Source of the DNA: Deltaproteobacteria bacterium
Lineage (GTDB): Bacteria; Myxococcota_A; UBA796; JAFGLY01
NCBI GenBank assembly: GCA_016927815.1
Contig: JAFGLY010000125.1
Span: forward strand, 1-64,000
Reading direction: 5' to 3'
Length of the DNA: 64,000 nucleotides
Shown here: positions 19,051 through 27,852 of the stretch, piece by piece
How the letters are laid out: the number at the start of each line of letters is the position of its first letter
How positions within the stretch are numbered: position 1 is the stretch's first letter
The notes under the pieces: generated by a model
What the model saw: the letters and a program-made list of their open reading frames with translations, nothing else
What the model was told of the DNA's origin: nothing
The model's database searches: none
Program-made: the position numbers and the translations under genes

Positions 19051-20295
19051 TCATGGTTCCCGGGGATCGAGCCCGATCCTCGGCGGGGTGGGTATCGGGG
19101 GCGCCGGGTTCGGGCCAGCCGGAGCCAGGCCGCCGAGAAGCGCCTCTGCGGCCCGTGCCGATGCGCCGGGGGCCCCCAGCCGTGCCCGGACCTCGGCGAG
19201 GTCGGTCCCTACCCCGGGATCCTCGGCCACGCGCAACAGGTCCTCGGCCAGGGCGCCCGGGTCGAGCCGCTGGAGGTGCTCGGGGACCCCGCGCCGTCCG
19301 ATCAGGATGTTCGGCAGGGCCATGTGCTCGAGGTTCCGGGCGACCCGCCTCCCCACGGCCCAGGTGACCGGGTGGACCGCATAGGCCACCACCATCGGCA
19401 CCCCCAGCACGCTGCACTCCAGGGTGGCCGTGCCCGAGGCCACCAGCGCGGCGGCGGCCTCCTCGACGGCCCCGGGCAGCCCATCCGTGATGCGAACGCC
19501 GCTGGCCTCGGCACGGGCGAGGAGCGCGCGGGGGACCGTGTTGGCCCGACCCAGCGTGAACCGGGCGCCCGGCACGCGGGCCCGCACGACCTCGACGGCC
19601 TCCAGGAAGACCGGGAGGAGCCGGCGGACCTCTTGGACGCGGGATCCAGGAAGGAGCGCGAACGTCCTCGGGTCCGGTGCCCGGCGCACCCCGGCCAGGC
19701 GGTCCAGGATGGGATGGCCCACCCAGAGCGCGTCGAGTCCGGTTCCCGCGTACAAGGCCGGCTCGAAGGGAAAGAGGCAGAGGAGCTGGTGGAGAGAGGC
19801 CGCCACCCGGGTCACCCGTCCCGGGCGCCAGGCCCACACCTGGGGGCTCACGTACCCGACGGTCCGGATGCCGAGCCGCCGCGCCCGCCGCGCCAGTGGG
19901 AGGTGAAAGTCGGGTCCGTCCACCACGAGCAACAGATCGGCACCCTCCCGGAGGGCCCTGAGCAGTGCCGCCCGCGCCGCCCGGAGCGGGCCGAGGCGAC
20001 CCGCGATCTCCACGAGCCCGGCCGAGGCCACGTCCTCCACCCGGGCCAGGGGTCGGACCCCCGCGCCCCTCATGGCCGGACCGGCCAGGCCGCTCGCCTC
20101 CACCGGTCCCACGTTCCGAAGGGCCGTCACGAGCTCCGCGGCCAGGGAATCCCCCGACGCCTCCACCGCCGATACCACCAGGCCGAGCGGACGAGCGCCC
20201 CTGGCCCGACCCACCGGACGGTCGCGAGGCGGCGCGTCGCACGAGGACGCCACGGCGCCGACGTCGATGCCTCCGTGGACGACGGGGGGGGTCAT
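19051..20295 (-). CDS. lpxB: Lipid-A-disaccharide synthase
   Basis: SAVEASGDSLAAELV, YVSPQVWAWRPGR, LLPGSRVQEVRRLLP, ASGTATLECSVLGVPMVVAY. Confidence 0.93.
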   Translation of the reverse strand: MTPPVVHGGIDVGAVASSCDAPPRDRPVGRARGARPLGLVVSAVEASGDSLAAELVTALRNVGPVEASGLAGPAMRGAGVRPLARVEDVASAGLVEIAGRLGPLRAARAALLRALREGADLLLVVDGPDFHLPLARRARRLGIRTVGYVSPQVWAWRPGRVTRVAASLHQLLCLFPFEPALYAGTGLDALWVGHPILDRLAGVRRAPDPRTFALLPGSRVQEVRRLLPVFLEAVEVVRARVPGARFTLGRANTVPRALLARAEASGVRITDGLPGAVEEAAAALVASGTATLECSVLGVPMVVAYAVHPVTWAVGRRVARNLEHMALPNILIGRRGVPEHLQRLDPGALAEDLLRVAEDPGVGTDLAEVRARLGAPGASARAAEALLGGLAPAGPNPAPPIPTPPRIGLDPREP

Positions 20296-20311
20296 GAACC
20301 CTCTCGGCCGA

Positions 20312-20587
20312 CTACCCGGGCGGATCCCCGCCCGGGCGCAGGTCGGGGGGCAGGCCCTCGGCTTCCCAGGCGCGTTCCTTTCGATTCCGCTCGCGTGCCC
20401 TCCGGATCTCGCTCACCACGAGCCATCCTGCCAGCACGCCCATCGCACCCATGTACCATGGGTTTCCCGTGAGGCCTCAAGCACCGTGGCATCCGATGAA
20501 GGTCGCGTAGAGCACGCCGAGACCCCCACCCAGGACGACCCCGATGGCCCGGACGCCGGCTCGAGAGGCCAGGGAGGATCCGCTCAT
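20312..20587 (-). CDS. Candidate selenoprotein: two-TM small protein with in-frame TGA (codon 37) read as Sec; otherwise a TGA-interrupted gene
   Basis: MSGSSLASRAGVRAIGVVLGGGLGVLYATFIGCHGA(TGA)GLTGNPWYMGAMGVLAGWLVVSEIRRARERNRKERAWEAEGLPPDLRPGGDPPG*. The frame stays open on both sides of the TGA; ATG overlaps upstream stop (ATGA); fills an otherwise empty gap before lpxB. Confidence 0.6.
20447..20463 (-). promoter_or_regulatory. SECIS-like hairpin just 3' of the in-frame TGA
   Basis: mRNA ACCCAUG-GUA-CAUGGGU: perfect 7-bp stem with GUA loop; loop G is nt 24 counting U of UGA as 1. Confidence 0.5.
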
Positions 20588-21177
20588 GGCGCGGGAGCCC
20601 TCAGGTTGTCGGCCTGATCGGCATCCTCGGGCGACCACACCTCCACGAGGTCGGCGGCCGCGTGGTAGAGGGCGGCGGATCCGGACAGGTGCAGCTCCGC
20701 GCCCCCACGGGCGTACGCAGCCTGCACCTCGGTCTCGTCGAACGGTTCCACGCCCACCGCCCGGGCGGCCTCCAGCTCCAGGGCGCCGCGCTGGGCGTCC
20801 ACCCGCTCCGGCAACTCCACGCTTCCGAGGTAGACGGGCATCTGGGTCAGGTCGGGCCGGCCCGGCACGATCAGCACGACACGGCCCTCCGAGGCGGCGA
20901 TGTTCACGCGTTCCGCCGGCGTGTCTCCGACGTACAGGACCGGCGAGGCCACCTGGCGCAGCCGGGCGAGCTTGGGGTCCACCTCCACCACCACGATGAG
21001 CCCTTCGGTCACGGGCGGGTGCCCGCGCATCCACGGGTAGTCGTGCGGCCGATCGAGCCGGAAGGGACGGGCGTAGAGCAGGGCGCACACCGCGTCCCCG
21101 TCGTCCACCGGCTCCACGGGAGGGGGGTTGGCCAGGCCCAGCGGCACCAGGAGGCCAAAGAGGAAAGAGGCGTTCAT
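20584..21177 (-). CDS. Hypothetical secreted protein
   Basis: MNASFLFGLLVPLGLANPPPVEPVDDGD...; coupled to neighbours by ATGA overlaps at both ends. Confidence 0.75.
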   Translation of the reverse strand: MNASFLFGLLVPLGLANPPPVEPVDDGDAVCALLYARPFRLDRPHDYPWMRGHPPVTEGLIVVVEVDPKLARLRQVASPVLYVGDTPAERVNIAASEGRVVLIVPGRPDLTQMPVYLGSVELPERVDAQRGALELEAARAVGVEPFDETEVQAAYARGGAELHLSGSAALYHAAADLVEVWSPEDADQADNLRAPAP

Positions 21178-23816
21178 GGGACGATCTCCAGGTCGTCGAA
21201 CCCGATGCGGCCCAGGGCGGATCCCACATCCGCGCCGACGTCGAAGCGCACCTCCACGATGTGAGTGAGGTCGAGGGGCGTACCGTCCGCCTGGAACTCG
21301 ATCAGGCGCAGGCGGACGGTGGCGAACTCGTTGGCCCAGCCGCTGCCGCTGCCCAGCCCGTCGCGCTTGTAGGGGGTGGTCAGCCCGCCCACCACGCCGA
21401 AGTCGATGGAGGACCAGGCGCCCGATCCGTCCACGAGGGTGACCGTGAACGAGAGCGGTCCGTCGAGCGCCACCGTCCAGGGGTGTCGGGTCTGCTGGGC
21501 CGCGCGGAGGGACAGGAACCCGTACCCGCTCCAGTCCCCGAATCCCTCGGGGATCTCGAAGGAGAGCGAGTTCGCGTCCCCCTCGCTCCACTCGAGGATG
21601 CCCCCCCGGGTGGCATCCACCGTGTCCACGGCCTGGGTCATGCCGTTGTAGGGATCGCCCTCGGTCCACCCGAGGACCGAGTCGCGGTCGTCCAGCTTCC
21701 CCTCCCGCAGCACGTCCCCGTCGTAGGAGACGGAACCCCCGCAGTCCGAGATGGCGATGTCGCTGCCGTTCTGGAAACCCTCGAGCACGATCAGATCCCC
21801 CTCCCGGTCCACCCGGTACTGGTTCGCCACGACCGTGGTCTCGGCCAGGCTGGATCCGTGAAGATCGTCGTACAAGCGCGAGAGGTACTCCATGAGCAGT
21901 GGTTCGCCCTCGACACGGCCCTCCAGCAGGGCCAGCCACGCCGCCTTCGCCACGGCCTGGGCCTCCTCGGGTCCGATGAGATCGGGCCCCGTGCCATCGT
22001 CGAAGCCGCAGCAGTTGAAGTCGTTGTGGGATGCGCCCTGGACGTAGGTGACGTGCGTGTCGCCCGTGGCGGCCTGGGCGATGCGGAAGAACTGGCACTG
22101 CACGCAGTCGGGCCCACCGGTGACGTCGCCATCGGCCGCGCCCGCGATGAGGTGGTACGGTCGGTCGTGGGGATCGGACTCCGTGACGTCGTTGAACACG
22201 GTGGGGGCGATGCTGCTGATGAGCACGATGTCGCTGGGGGAGTAGGCGGTGACCTCGATGTCTCCCTCCACGAGGCGGTCGTAGGCCCTGACCACGCCCT
22301 CGCCCCCCCGGCTGTGCCCGATCCAGACGATGCGGTGGCCGTCCACGTGGCCCAGGAGCACGCCCCCCTCGATGTTGTCGAGGTTCTCGAGGAAGTAGTC
22401 CGTGTTCAGGAGCGTGGTGGTGGATGCCGTCTCGATCCCCGGCCCGGTGTTGTTCTGGTGGGACATCACCACGTAGCCGTGGGAGGCGAGGTGCTCGCCC
22501 AGGTAGTCGTACCAGGTGTAGTCGTGCCCGTTGCCGTGGGACACCACCACCAGCGGCACCTGCCCCATCGTGCCGATGTCCTGGGGGTAGTAGAGGACCT
22601 GCCCGAGCCAGGATCCCCCCGAGTACTGCGCCATCACCACCTTGTGGGGCCCCTCGGCGGACAGGTCCTTCACGGCGGCCAGGCCCACGGTATCGCCCCC
22701 GTCGAGGAGATCTCCGGGGCCGTAGGCGCCGTCCCGGTCGAAGTCGAGGACCACGTCGAGCGGGCGCGCCACCTGCCCGTCGGGGTCGAGGGTGCTCCAG
22801 ACCTCCACGACGTTGGAGGCCACGGAGTCCCCCGCCACGGTCAGGGTCTCGACCGTGCCGGTCACATCCACGAGGGTGGGATCCGAGGCCCAGGCCTCGG
22901 CCTCCCGGTGCTCCACCACGTAGACGTCGGCGGCCAGGCCCACGCGATCCGCGAACCGGAAGGGGTCGAGGGCCACCCAGGCCGGACCTGTGGCATTGAA
23001 AGCATCCACGTAGGAGAACCAGGGGAACCCATCCCGCGGCACCCCCGAGAGGCCCGCCCAGTCCACCACTCGGACGTTCACGGTGTCCGACACCTCCCCA
23101 CAGTCGCCGAGCCGGAAGGTCGCGGTGACCTGGCCCTCCGCGGCGGCCTCTCCACCGACGTAGAGGGTCGCGGGGAGCTCGCCTTGGGCAAAGGAAGCGG
23201 GCGTGGCGAGCGCCAGGCCGTCCCCGTCGAACAGCGACACCCCCGAGGCATCGACGATCACCATGGCTCCGGGCGTCGAGGACGTGAGGGTGAGGGCTCG
23301 CATCCGCACCAGGGCGAGCGGGCTGTGGAGGGGCGCCGCCGCGACGACGATGCCCGGATCCTCCTCGTCCTCCTCGCCAACGACGGCGTCCGCGAGGTCC
23401 ACGTGGCAAGGCGCGCAGCCCACGCCCTCGATGCAGATGTCCTCCCCGAAGCACGTCTCCCGAGAGACCACGTCCCCGGCCTCGTCGCAGGTGACGGCCT
23501 CCTCGTCGATGCAGAGGACCCAGTTCGGCGTGAGGTCGCACTCGTCGGGCAGCTTCATGCAGCCCTGCCCCTCGACACACTCCCATCCCTCCTCGCAGGT
23601 CTCCCGCGAGGCTACGTCCCCGGCTTCGTCGCAGTGGACGGCATCCCCATCGATGCAGACGATCCAGCCCGGCGGCACCTCGTCGCAGGGGTCGGTGGGG
23701 CCGCTGTCCTCCGGAAGACCGGTCTCTTGGGGCGTTTCACCGTCGTCGCAGGCGGCTGCCAGCAGGGCGAGGGCGAGGAGGATCGGGATCGGTGGGCGCA
23801 TGCGTCTCGGTAACAT
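21174..23816 (-). CDS. Alpha/beta-hydrolase (lipase/dienelactone-hydrolase-like) lipoprotein with N-terminal Cys-rich repeats
   Basis: Lipobox LAAAC; two Cys-rich modules (CDEAGDVASRETC / CDEAGDVVSRETC); nucleophile elbow GHSRGG; VVSHGNGHD. Confidence 0.82.
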   Translation of the reverse strand: MLPRRMRPPIPILLALALLAAACDDGETPQETGLPEDSGPTDPCDEVPPGWIVCIDGDAVHCDEAGDVASRETCEEGWECVEGQGCMKLPDECDLTPNWVLCIDEEAVTCDEAGDVVSRETCFGEDICIEGVGCAPCHVDLADAVVGEEDEEDPGIVVAAAPLHSPLALVRMRALTLTSSTPGAMVIVDASGVSLFDGDGLALATPASFAQGELPATLYVGGEAAAEGQVTATFRLGDCGEVSDTVNVRVVDWAGLSGVPRDGFPWFSYVDAFNATGPAWVALDPFRFADRVGLAADVYVVEHREAEAWASDPTLVDVTGTVETLTVAGDSVASNVVEVWSTLDPDGQVARPLDVVLDFDRDGAYGPGDLLDGGDTVGLAAVKDLSAEGPHKVVMAQYSGGSWLGQVLYYPQDIGTMGQVPLVVVSHGNGHDYTWYDYLGEHLASHGYVVMSHQNNTGPGIETASTTTLLNTDYFLENLDNIEGGVLLGHVDGHRIVWIGHSRGGEGVVRAYDRLVEGDIEVTAYSPSDIVLISSIAPTVFNDVTESDPHDRPYHLIAGAADGDVTGGPDCVQCQFFRIAQAATGDTHVTYVQGASHNDFNCCGFDDGTGPDLIGPEEAQAVAKAAWLALLEGRVEGEPLLMEYLSRLYDDLHGSSLAETTVVANQYRVDREGDLIVLEGFQNGSDIAISDCGGSVSYDGDVLREGKLDDRDSVLGWTEGDPYNGMTQAVDTVDATRGGILEWSEGDANSLSFEIPEGFGDWSGYGFLSLRAAQQTRHPWTVALDGPLSFTVTLVDGSGAWSSIDFGVVGGLTTPYKRDGLGSGSGWANEFATVRLRLIEFQADGTPLDLTHIVEVRFDVGADVGSALGRIGFDDLEIVP

Positions 23817-24891
23817 GCTCGGGCGCCGTGTCGTGGGGGGCGGTGCGGGGCACGACGTCCACGTGCGCCTCCAGGATCGCGACCCGGGCGTCGAGCCTGC
23901 GGACGACGGACAACAGGCCCGGAAGCTCCTTCAGGGAGAGGGCCGCGCGCCGCCAGAGGGCGTGGGCGAAGGCCGGGTGACCGGACACGCGCGCGCCGTC
24001 CGGGAGATTCCGCGTGACGGTGCTTGCCGCTCCGACCTGGACGCCGTCCCCGATCTCCAGGTGACCCAGCACCGAGGCCCGGGCGGCCAGCGTGACGAAC
24101 CGGCCGAGCCGGCTCGATCCGGCGACGCCCGAGCAGGCCACGAGCAGCGCGTGTTCTCCCACCGTCGCGCCGTGTCCCACCTGGACGAGGTTGTCGAGCT
24201 TGGCACCCCGACGGACGCGCGTCTCCCCCACGGCCGCACGGTCCACGCAGGTGCACGCCCCCAGTTCGACGTCGTCCTCCAGGACGACCCGGCCCACCTG
24301 GGGGATCTTCACGTGGCCGTCCGGCGTGGTCGCGAACCCGAACCCGTCGGACCCCACCACGGCGCCGGGATTGAGCACCACGCGGTCGCCGACCACGCAC
24401 GCCTCGCCCACCACCGCGCGGGCGCCGATCCGGCAGTCCCGGCCCACCACCGCCCAAGCTCCGACCACCGCACCCGGCTCCAGGCGCGTGCCCGGTCCGA
24501 CCCGAGCGTGGGCACCCACCACCGCGAGGGGTCCTACGGCGGCGCCCGTCACGTCGGCCGTAGGGTCCACCACCGCCGAGGGATGGACGCCCGGCACCAC
24601 CTCCGGGTACGGGTGGAAGAGCGCGAGGGCTCGCGCGAACCCGAGGTAGGGATCCGGGACGCGGAGGGTCGTGCGGCCGGGGGCAGGCGTGTGAGGGTCC
24701 AGCAGGAGGACGCCGGCCCGGGTGGTGGCGATGTGGCGTGCGTAGCGGCGGTTGGCCACGAAGGCCAGGTGCTCGGGACCCGCCTCCTCGATGCTCCGGA
24801 TGTCGTCCAGGACGGTATCCGCGTCCGCTCCCGCTCCCACCTCCAACACGCCACCGAGGGACCGGGCCACGGCCGCGACGGTGACGCCCAC
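23737..24891 (-). CDS. lpxD: UDP-3-O-acylglucosamine N-acyltransferase
   Basis: Left-handed beta-helix hexapeptide repeats; NPGAVVGSDGFGFA, KIPQVGRVVLEDDVELGACTCVDR, KLDNLVQVGHGATVG. Confidence 0.93.
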   Translation of the reverse strand: MGVTVAAVARSLGGVLEVGAGADADTVLDDIRSIEEAGPEHLAFVANRRYARHIATTRAGVLLLDPHTPAPGRTTLRVPDPYLGFARALALFHPYPEVVPGVHPSAVVDPTADVTGAAVGPLAVVGAHARVGPGTRLEPGAVVGAWAVVGRDCRIGARAVVGEACVVGDRVVLNPGAVVGSDGFGFATTPDGHVKIPQVGRVVLEDDVELGACTCVDRAAVGETRVRRGAKLDNLVQVGHGATVGEHALLVACSGVAGSSRLGRFVTLAARASVLGHLEIGDGVQVGAASTVTRNLPDGARVSGHPAFAHALWRRAALSLKELPGLLSVVRRLDARVAILEAHVDVVPRTAPHDTAPEHVTETHAPTDPDPPRPRPAGSRLRRR

Positions 24892-24904
24892 CGGGGCCTC
24901 CGGG

Positions 24905-25432
24905 CTACCGGGCAGGATGCTTCTGGTTGTAGCGGGTGACGAGGTCCGTCGTGAGGTCGTCGAGGGAGGAGGAGTACACGACGTTGCTCTTTTCGAGGAT
25001 GAGCGTGTATCCGCGCTCGCGCCCGATGGCCGAGGCCTCGTCGCGCAGCTTGGAGATCAGGCCGTCCATGATGCTCATGTAGGTGCTCTGGAGATCCTGC
25101 TCGGACTGCTGGGCCAGCTGCTGGAACTCGGCCTGGGCCTTGATGAACGCCTCCTCCTTGGCCGTCCGGGCCTGCTCCGAGAGCAGCGCCGACTGGTTGC
25201 GGAGCTCGGTCTGCATGGACGCCAGCGCCTGGCGGCGTCCATCGATGACCTTCATCTTCTCCTCCCGCATGCCCTCCAGCCGGGCCATGGCGGTGGTGCC
25301 CTCCTCGACCTGGTTGAGCGCCGCCTGGAAGTCCACCACCGCGATCTTCAGCTCCGCTGCGGACGCGGTGGCGGGCAGGACGAACAGGGCGACGAGCGCC
25401 AGGAACCGCAAGAAGATGCAGAGGCGGGACAT
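24905..25432 (-). CDS. skp: OmpH/Skp-like periplasmic chaperone
   Basis: Signal peptide, AELKIAVVDFQAALNQVEEG, coiled coil, YTLILEKSNVVYSS. Confidence 0.88.
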   Translation of the reverse strand: MSRLCIFLRFLALVALFVLPATASAAELKIAVVDFQAALNQVEEGTTAMARLEGMREEKMKVIDGRRQALASMQTELRNQSALLSEQARTAKEEAFIKAQAEFQQLAQQSEQDLQSTYMSIMDGLISKLRDEASAIGRERGYTLILEKSNVVYSSSLDDLTTDLVTRYNQKHPAR

Positions 25433-25505
25433 CGCGAGACTCCGAGAGGCTTGGGACCGGCCCCTTGTAGCGCCGGTTCGCCTCGGGGTCCAGCCGGGGG
25501 CGTCG

Positions 25506-26270
25506 CTAGGGACGGTTCCGCTCCCAGAGCAGTCTCAAGCCGTCGAGCGTGAGGAAATCGTCCACGCGGTCGATCTCTTCGCTGTCCGAGGCCACCATGT
25601 TGGCGAGTCCGCCGGTGGCCACACAGGCGGAGTCGCCGCCCAGTTCGGCCTTGCAGCGCCGGGCGATGCCGTCGACCAGGCCCACGTAGCCCCAGTAGAG
25701 GCCCGATTGCATGGAGGCGACGGTGTTGGTCCCGATGGCCGCACGCGCCCGCTCCAGCTCGATGCGGGGCAACTTGGCGGTCCGCGCGTAGAGCGCCTCG
25801 GCCGAGATCTGGAACCCGGGGGCGATGGCGCCGCCGACGTAGTCGCCCTCAGCGTCTACGCAGTCGAAGGTGGTGGCGGTGCCGAAGTCCACGATCACCA
25901 CGGGCGCCCCGTACCGTTCCCGCGCTGCGACCGCGTTGACGATCCGATCCGCGCCCACCTCCCTCGGGTTGTCGGTGTGGACGCGCATCCCGGTCCGGGT
26001 GCCGCGCCCGATGACGAGCGCGTCGACCTCGAGGTAGCGCCGGATGGCCTTCTCCAGGCCATACAGCAGGCTGGGGACCACGCAGGAGATGGCCGCGCCA
26101 TGGACGTCTTTCGGACCCAGCCCCTGGAGTCCCAGGTGCTGGACCAGGATGAGCCCGAACTCGTCCGTGGTCCGGGGGCAGGTGGTGAGTCGCCAGTGAT
26201 GGCGGACCTCCTCGCCCTGCGCCATGCCCATGACGATGTTGGTGTTGCCTACGTCCAGCACGAGCAGCAT
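25506..26270 (-). CDS. coaX: Type III pantothenate kinase
   Basis: LVLDVGNTNIVMG, VGADRIVNAVAA, VVIVDFGTATTFD, GGAIAPGFQIS, CVATGGLA. Confidence 0.95.
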   Translation of the reverse strand: MLLVLDVGNTNIVMGMAQGEEVRHHWRLTTCPRTTDEFGLILVQHLGLQGLGPKDVHGAAISCVVPSLLYGLEKAIRRYLEVDALVIGRGTRTGMRVHTDNPREVGADRIVNAVAARERYGAPVVIVDFGTATTFDCVDAEGDYVGGAIAPGFQISAEALYARTAKLPRIELERARAAIGTNTVASMQSGLYWGYVGLVDGIARRCKAELGGDSACVATGGLANMVASDSEEIDRVDDFLTLDGLRLLWERNRP

Positions 26271-26279
26271 GGCCTTCCC

Positions 26280-27029
26280 CTACCGCAGCGGTGCGGGCTC
26301 GACGTCGCCGGCGAGGATCGCCTCGACCGCGCCTCCGTCGAGCCCCAGGAGCAGGGCGCCGTCCTCTCGGAGGCCGAGGGCGAGCCCCTCCCGACCCCCC
26401 GCGCGCACACGTCGTCCGAGGGTCGCGCTCCTCTGCCGCCACTGGGCGAGAACGGTTTCGCGTCGGTCCTCCACCTGGGTGAGCCGAGCCTCCATGGCGG
26501 GGACCACCCTGGCCAGGATCTCCCACCGGTCCAGCGCCGAGCCCCGGATCATGGCGAGGCTCGCGGCCGTGGGGATCTCTGGGGGGAACGACGGCTGGTT
26601 CACGTTGATTCCGACCCCCACCACCACGTACCGCACCGAGAGGCCCTGGATCTCGGCCTCGGCGAGCAGGCCCGCCACCTTCCGATCGCTGGAGTCCACG
26701 ACGTCGTTGGGCCACTTGACCCGGAGATCCAGGGCCTCGGCCACGCCCAGCCCCGCCGCGAGGCAGAGGAGGGGCGTGTCCTCGGGCCGGGTGCCCGGGC
26801 GCAGCACCAGGGAGAGGTAGAGGTTCTGCCCGGGTGGGGAGTACCAGGCCCGACCCAGCCGGCCCCGGCCGGCGGCCTGCGCGTCCGCCACCACGAGGGT
26901 GCCCGACGGCGCGCCGGCCTCCGCGAGCCTACGGGCGTCGTCGTTGGTGGATCCGGTGGTCGCCGTCCAGTGTACGGGACGGCCCAGGCGGGAGGCCAGC
27001 ATCTCGGCCATCGGGAGGCTCGGGCCCAC
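26280..27029 (-). CDS. birA: Biotin--[acetyl-CoA-carboxylase] ligase (no HTH domain)
   Basis: TTGSTNDDARRLA, AGRGRLGRAWYSPPGQNLYLSL, KWPNDVV, VGVGINVNQ. Confidence 0.92.
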   Translation of the reverse strand: MGPSLPMAEMLASRLGRPVHWTATTGSTNDDARRLAEAGAPSGTLVVADAQAAGRGRLGRAWYSPPGQNLYLSLVLRPGTRPEDTPLLCLAAGLGVAEALDLRVKWPNDVVDSSDRKVAGLLAEAEIQGLSVRYVVVGVGINVNQPSFPPEIPTAASLAMIRGSALDRWEILARVVPAMEARLTQVEDRRETVLAQWRQRSATLGRRVRAGGREGLALGLREDGALLLGLDGGAVEAILAGDVEPAPLR

Positions 27030-27030
27030 T

Positions 27031-27852
27031 TCAGGCCTCCAGATCGAGAGCGAAATCCACCCAGCGCGCCCGGTGGACGAGCCCTCCCACGCTGACGAAA
27101 TCGATGGGCACCTCGAGGGTGGCGAGTCGGGCGATCCGCTCTGGCGTCATCCCTCCGCTGGCCTCGAGCACGACGCGCCCGGCGAGCTCCTTCGCCAGGG
27201 CCTGGAGCGCGTCGTCGTCCATGTTGTCGAGCAGGAGGGCATCGGCGCCCGCGGCCAGGGCCTCGAGCGCCTGGTCGCGTCCCTCCACCTCGACCTGCAC
27301 CTTGAGCAGGTGGTGGGTCCGGGCGCGCACCCGGCGCACCGCCTCGGCGATCCCCTGGGCCGCGACGATGTGGTTGTCCTTGACGAGCACGCCGTCGTAC
27401 AGGGCGAAGCGGTGGTTTCGGCCGCCACCCGCCCGGACCGCGGCCTTCTCCAGGGTCCGATGGAGCGGCGTGGTCTTCCGGGTGTCCACCACCGCGAAAG
27501 CGCCTCGGGCGGCCTGCACGTGCACGCGCGTCCACGTGGCGATGCCCGAGAGCCGCATGAGGAAGTTGAGGGCGGTCCGCTCGGCGGTGAGCAGGGCCCG
27601 AACGGGCCCCTCGGCCGTACCGACGAGCCCCCCCCTCTCCACGCTCGTTCCGTCGGCCGCAGCCGGCGTGTACCGCGCCCCCAACAGGGCGAACACGCGC
27701 CCGGCCGCTTCCTGCCCGGCCACCACCGCGGGTTCGCGGGCCACCACGCGGGCTTTGCCCTGGAGGTCGCCCGGCACGCAGGCTTCGGTGGTGACGTCGC
27801 CCGGGCCGACGTCCTCGACCAGGGCCAGTCGGATCAGCTCGTCGAGGTTCAC
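27031..27852 (-). CDS. nadC: Nicotinate-nucleotide pyrophosphorylase (carboxylating)
   Basis: EDVGPGDVTTEA, ERTALNFLMRLSGIAT, DTRKTTPLHRTLEKAAVRAGGGRNHRFALYDGVLVKDNH. Confidence 0.95.
   Translation of the reverse strand: MNLDELIRLALVEDVGPGDVTTEACVPGDLQGKARVVAREPAVVAGQEAAGRVFALLGARYTPAAADGTSVERGGLVGTAEGPVRALLTAERTALNFLMRLSGIATWTRVHVQAARGAFAVVDTRKTTPLHRTLEKAAVRAGGGRNHRFALYDGVLVKDNHIVAAQGIAEAVRRVRARTHHLLKVQVEVEGRDQALEALAAGADALLLDNMDDDALQALAKELAGRVVLEASGGMTPERIARLATLEVPIDFVSVGGLVHRARWVDFALDLEA

Noticed and set aside
20477-20587. Stand-alone 36-aa peptide ending at the TGA
   Set aside because: The same frame continues with a second TM and matching motif; a stop at this point would leave a truncated one-helix peptide, so read-through or pseudogene is the better model
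20584-23586. 1000-aa minus ORF
   Set aside because: Only its C-terminal ~197 aa (from ATG 21177) look like a real protein; the rest is a shadow frame of the lipase gene
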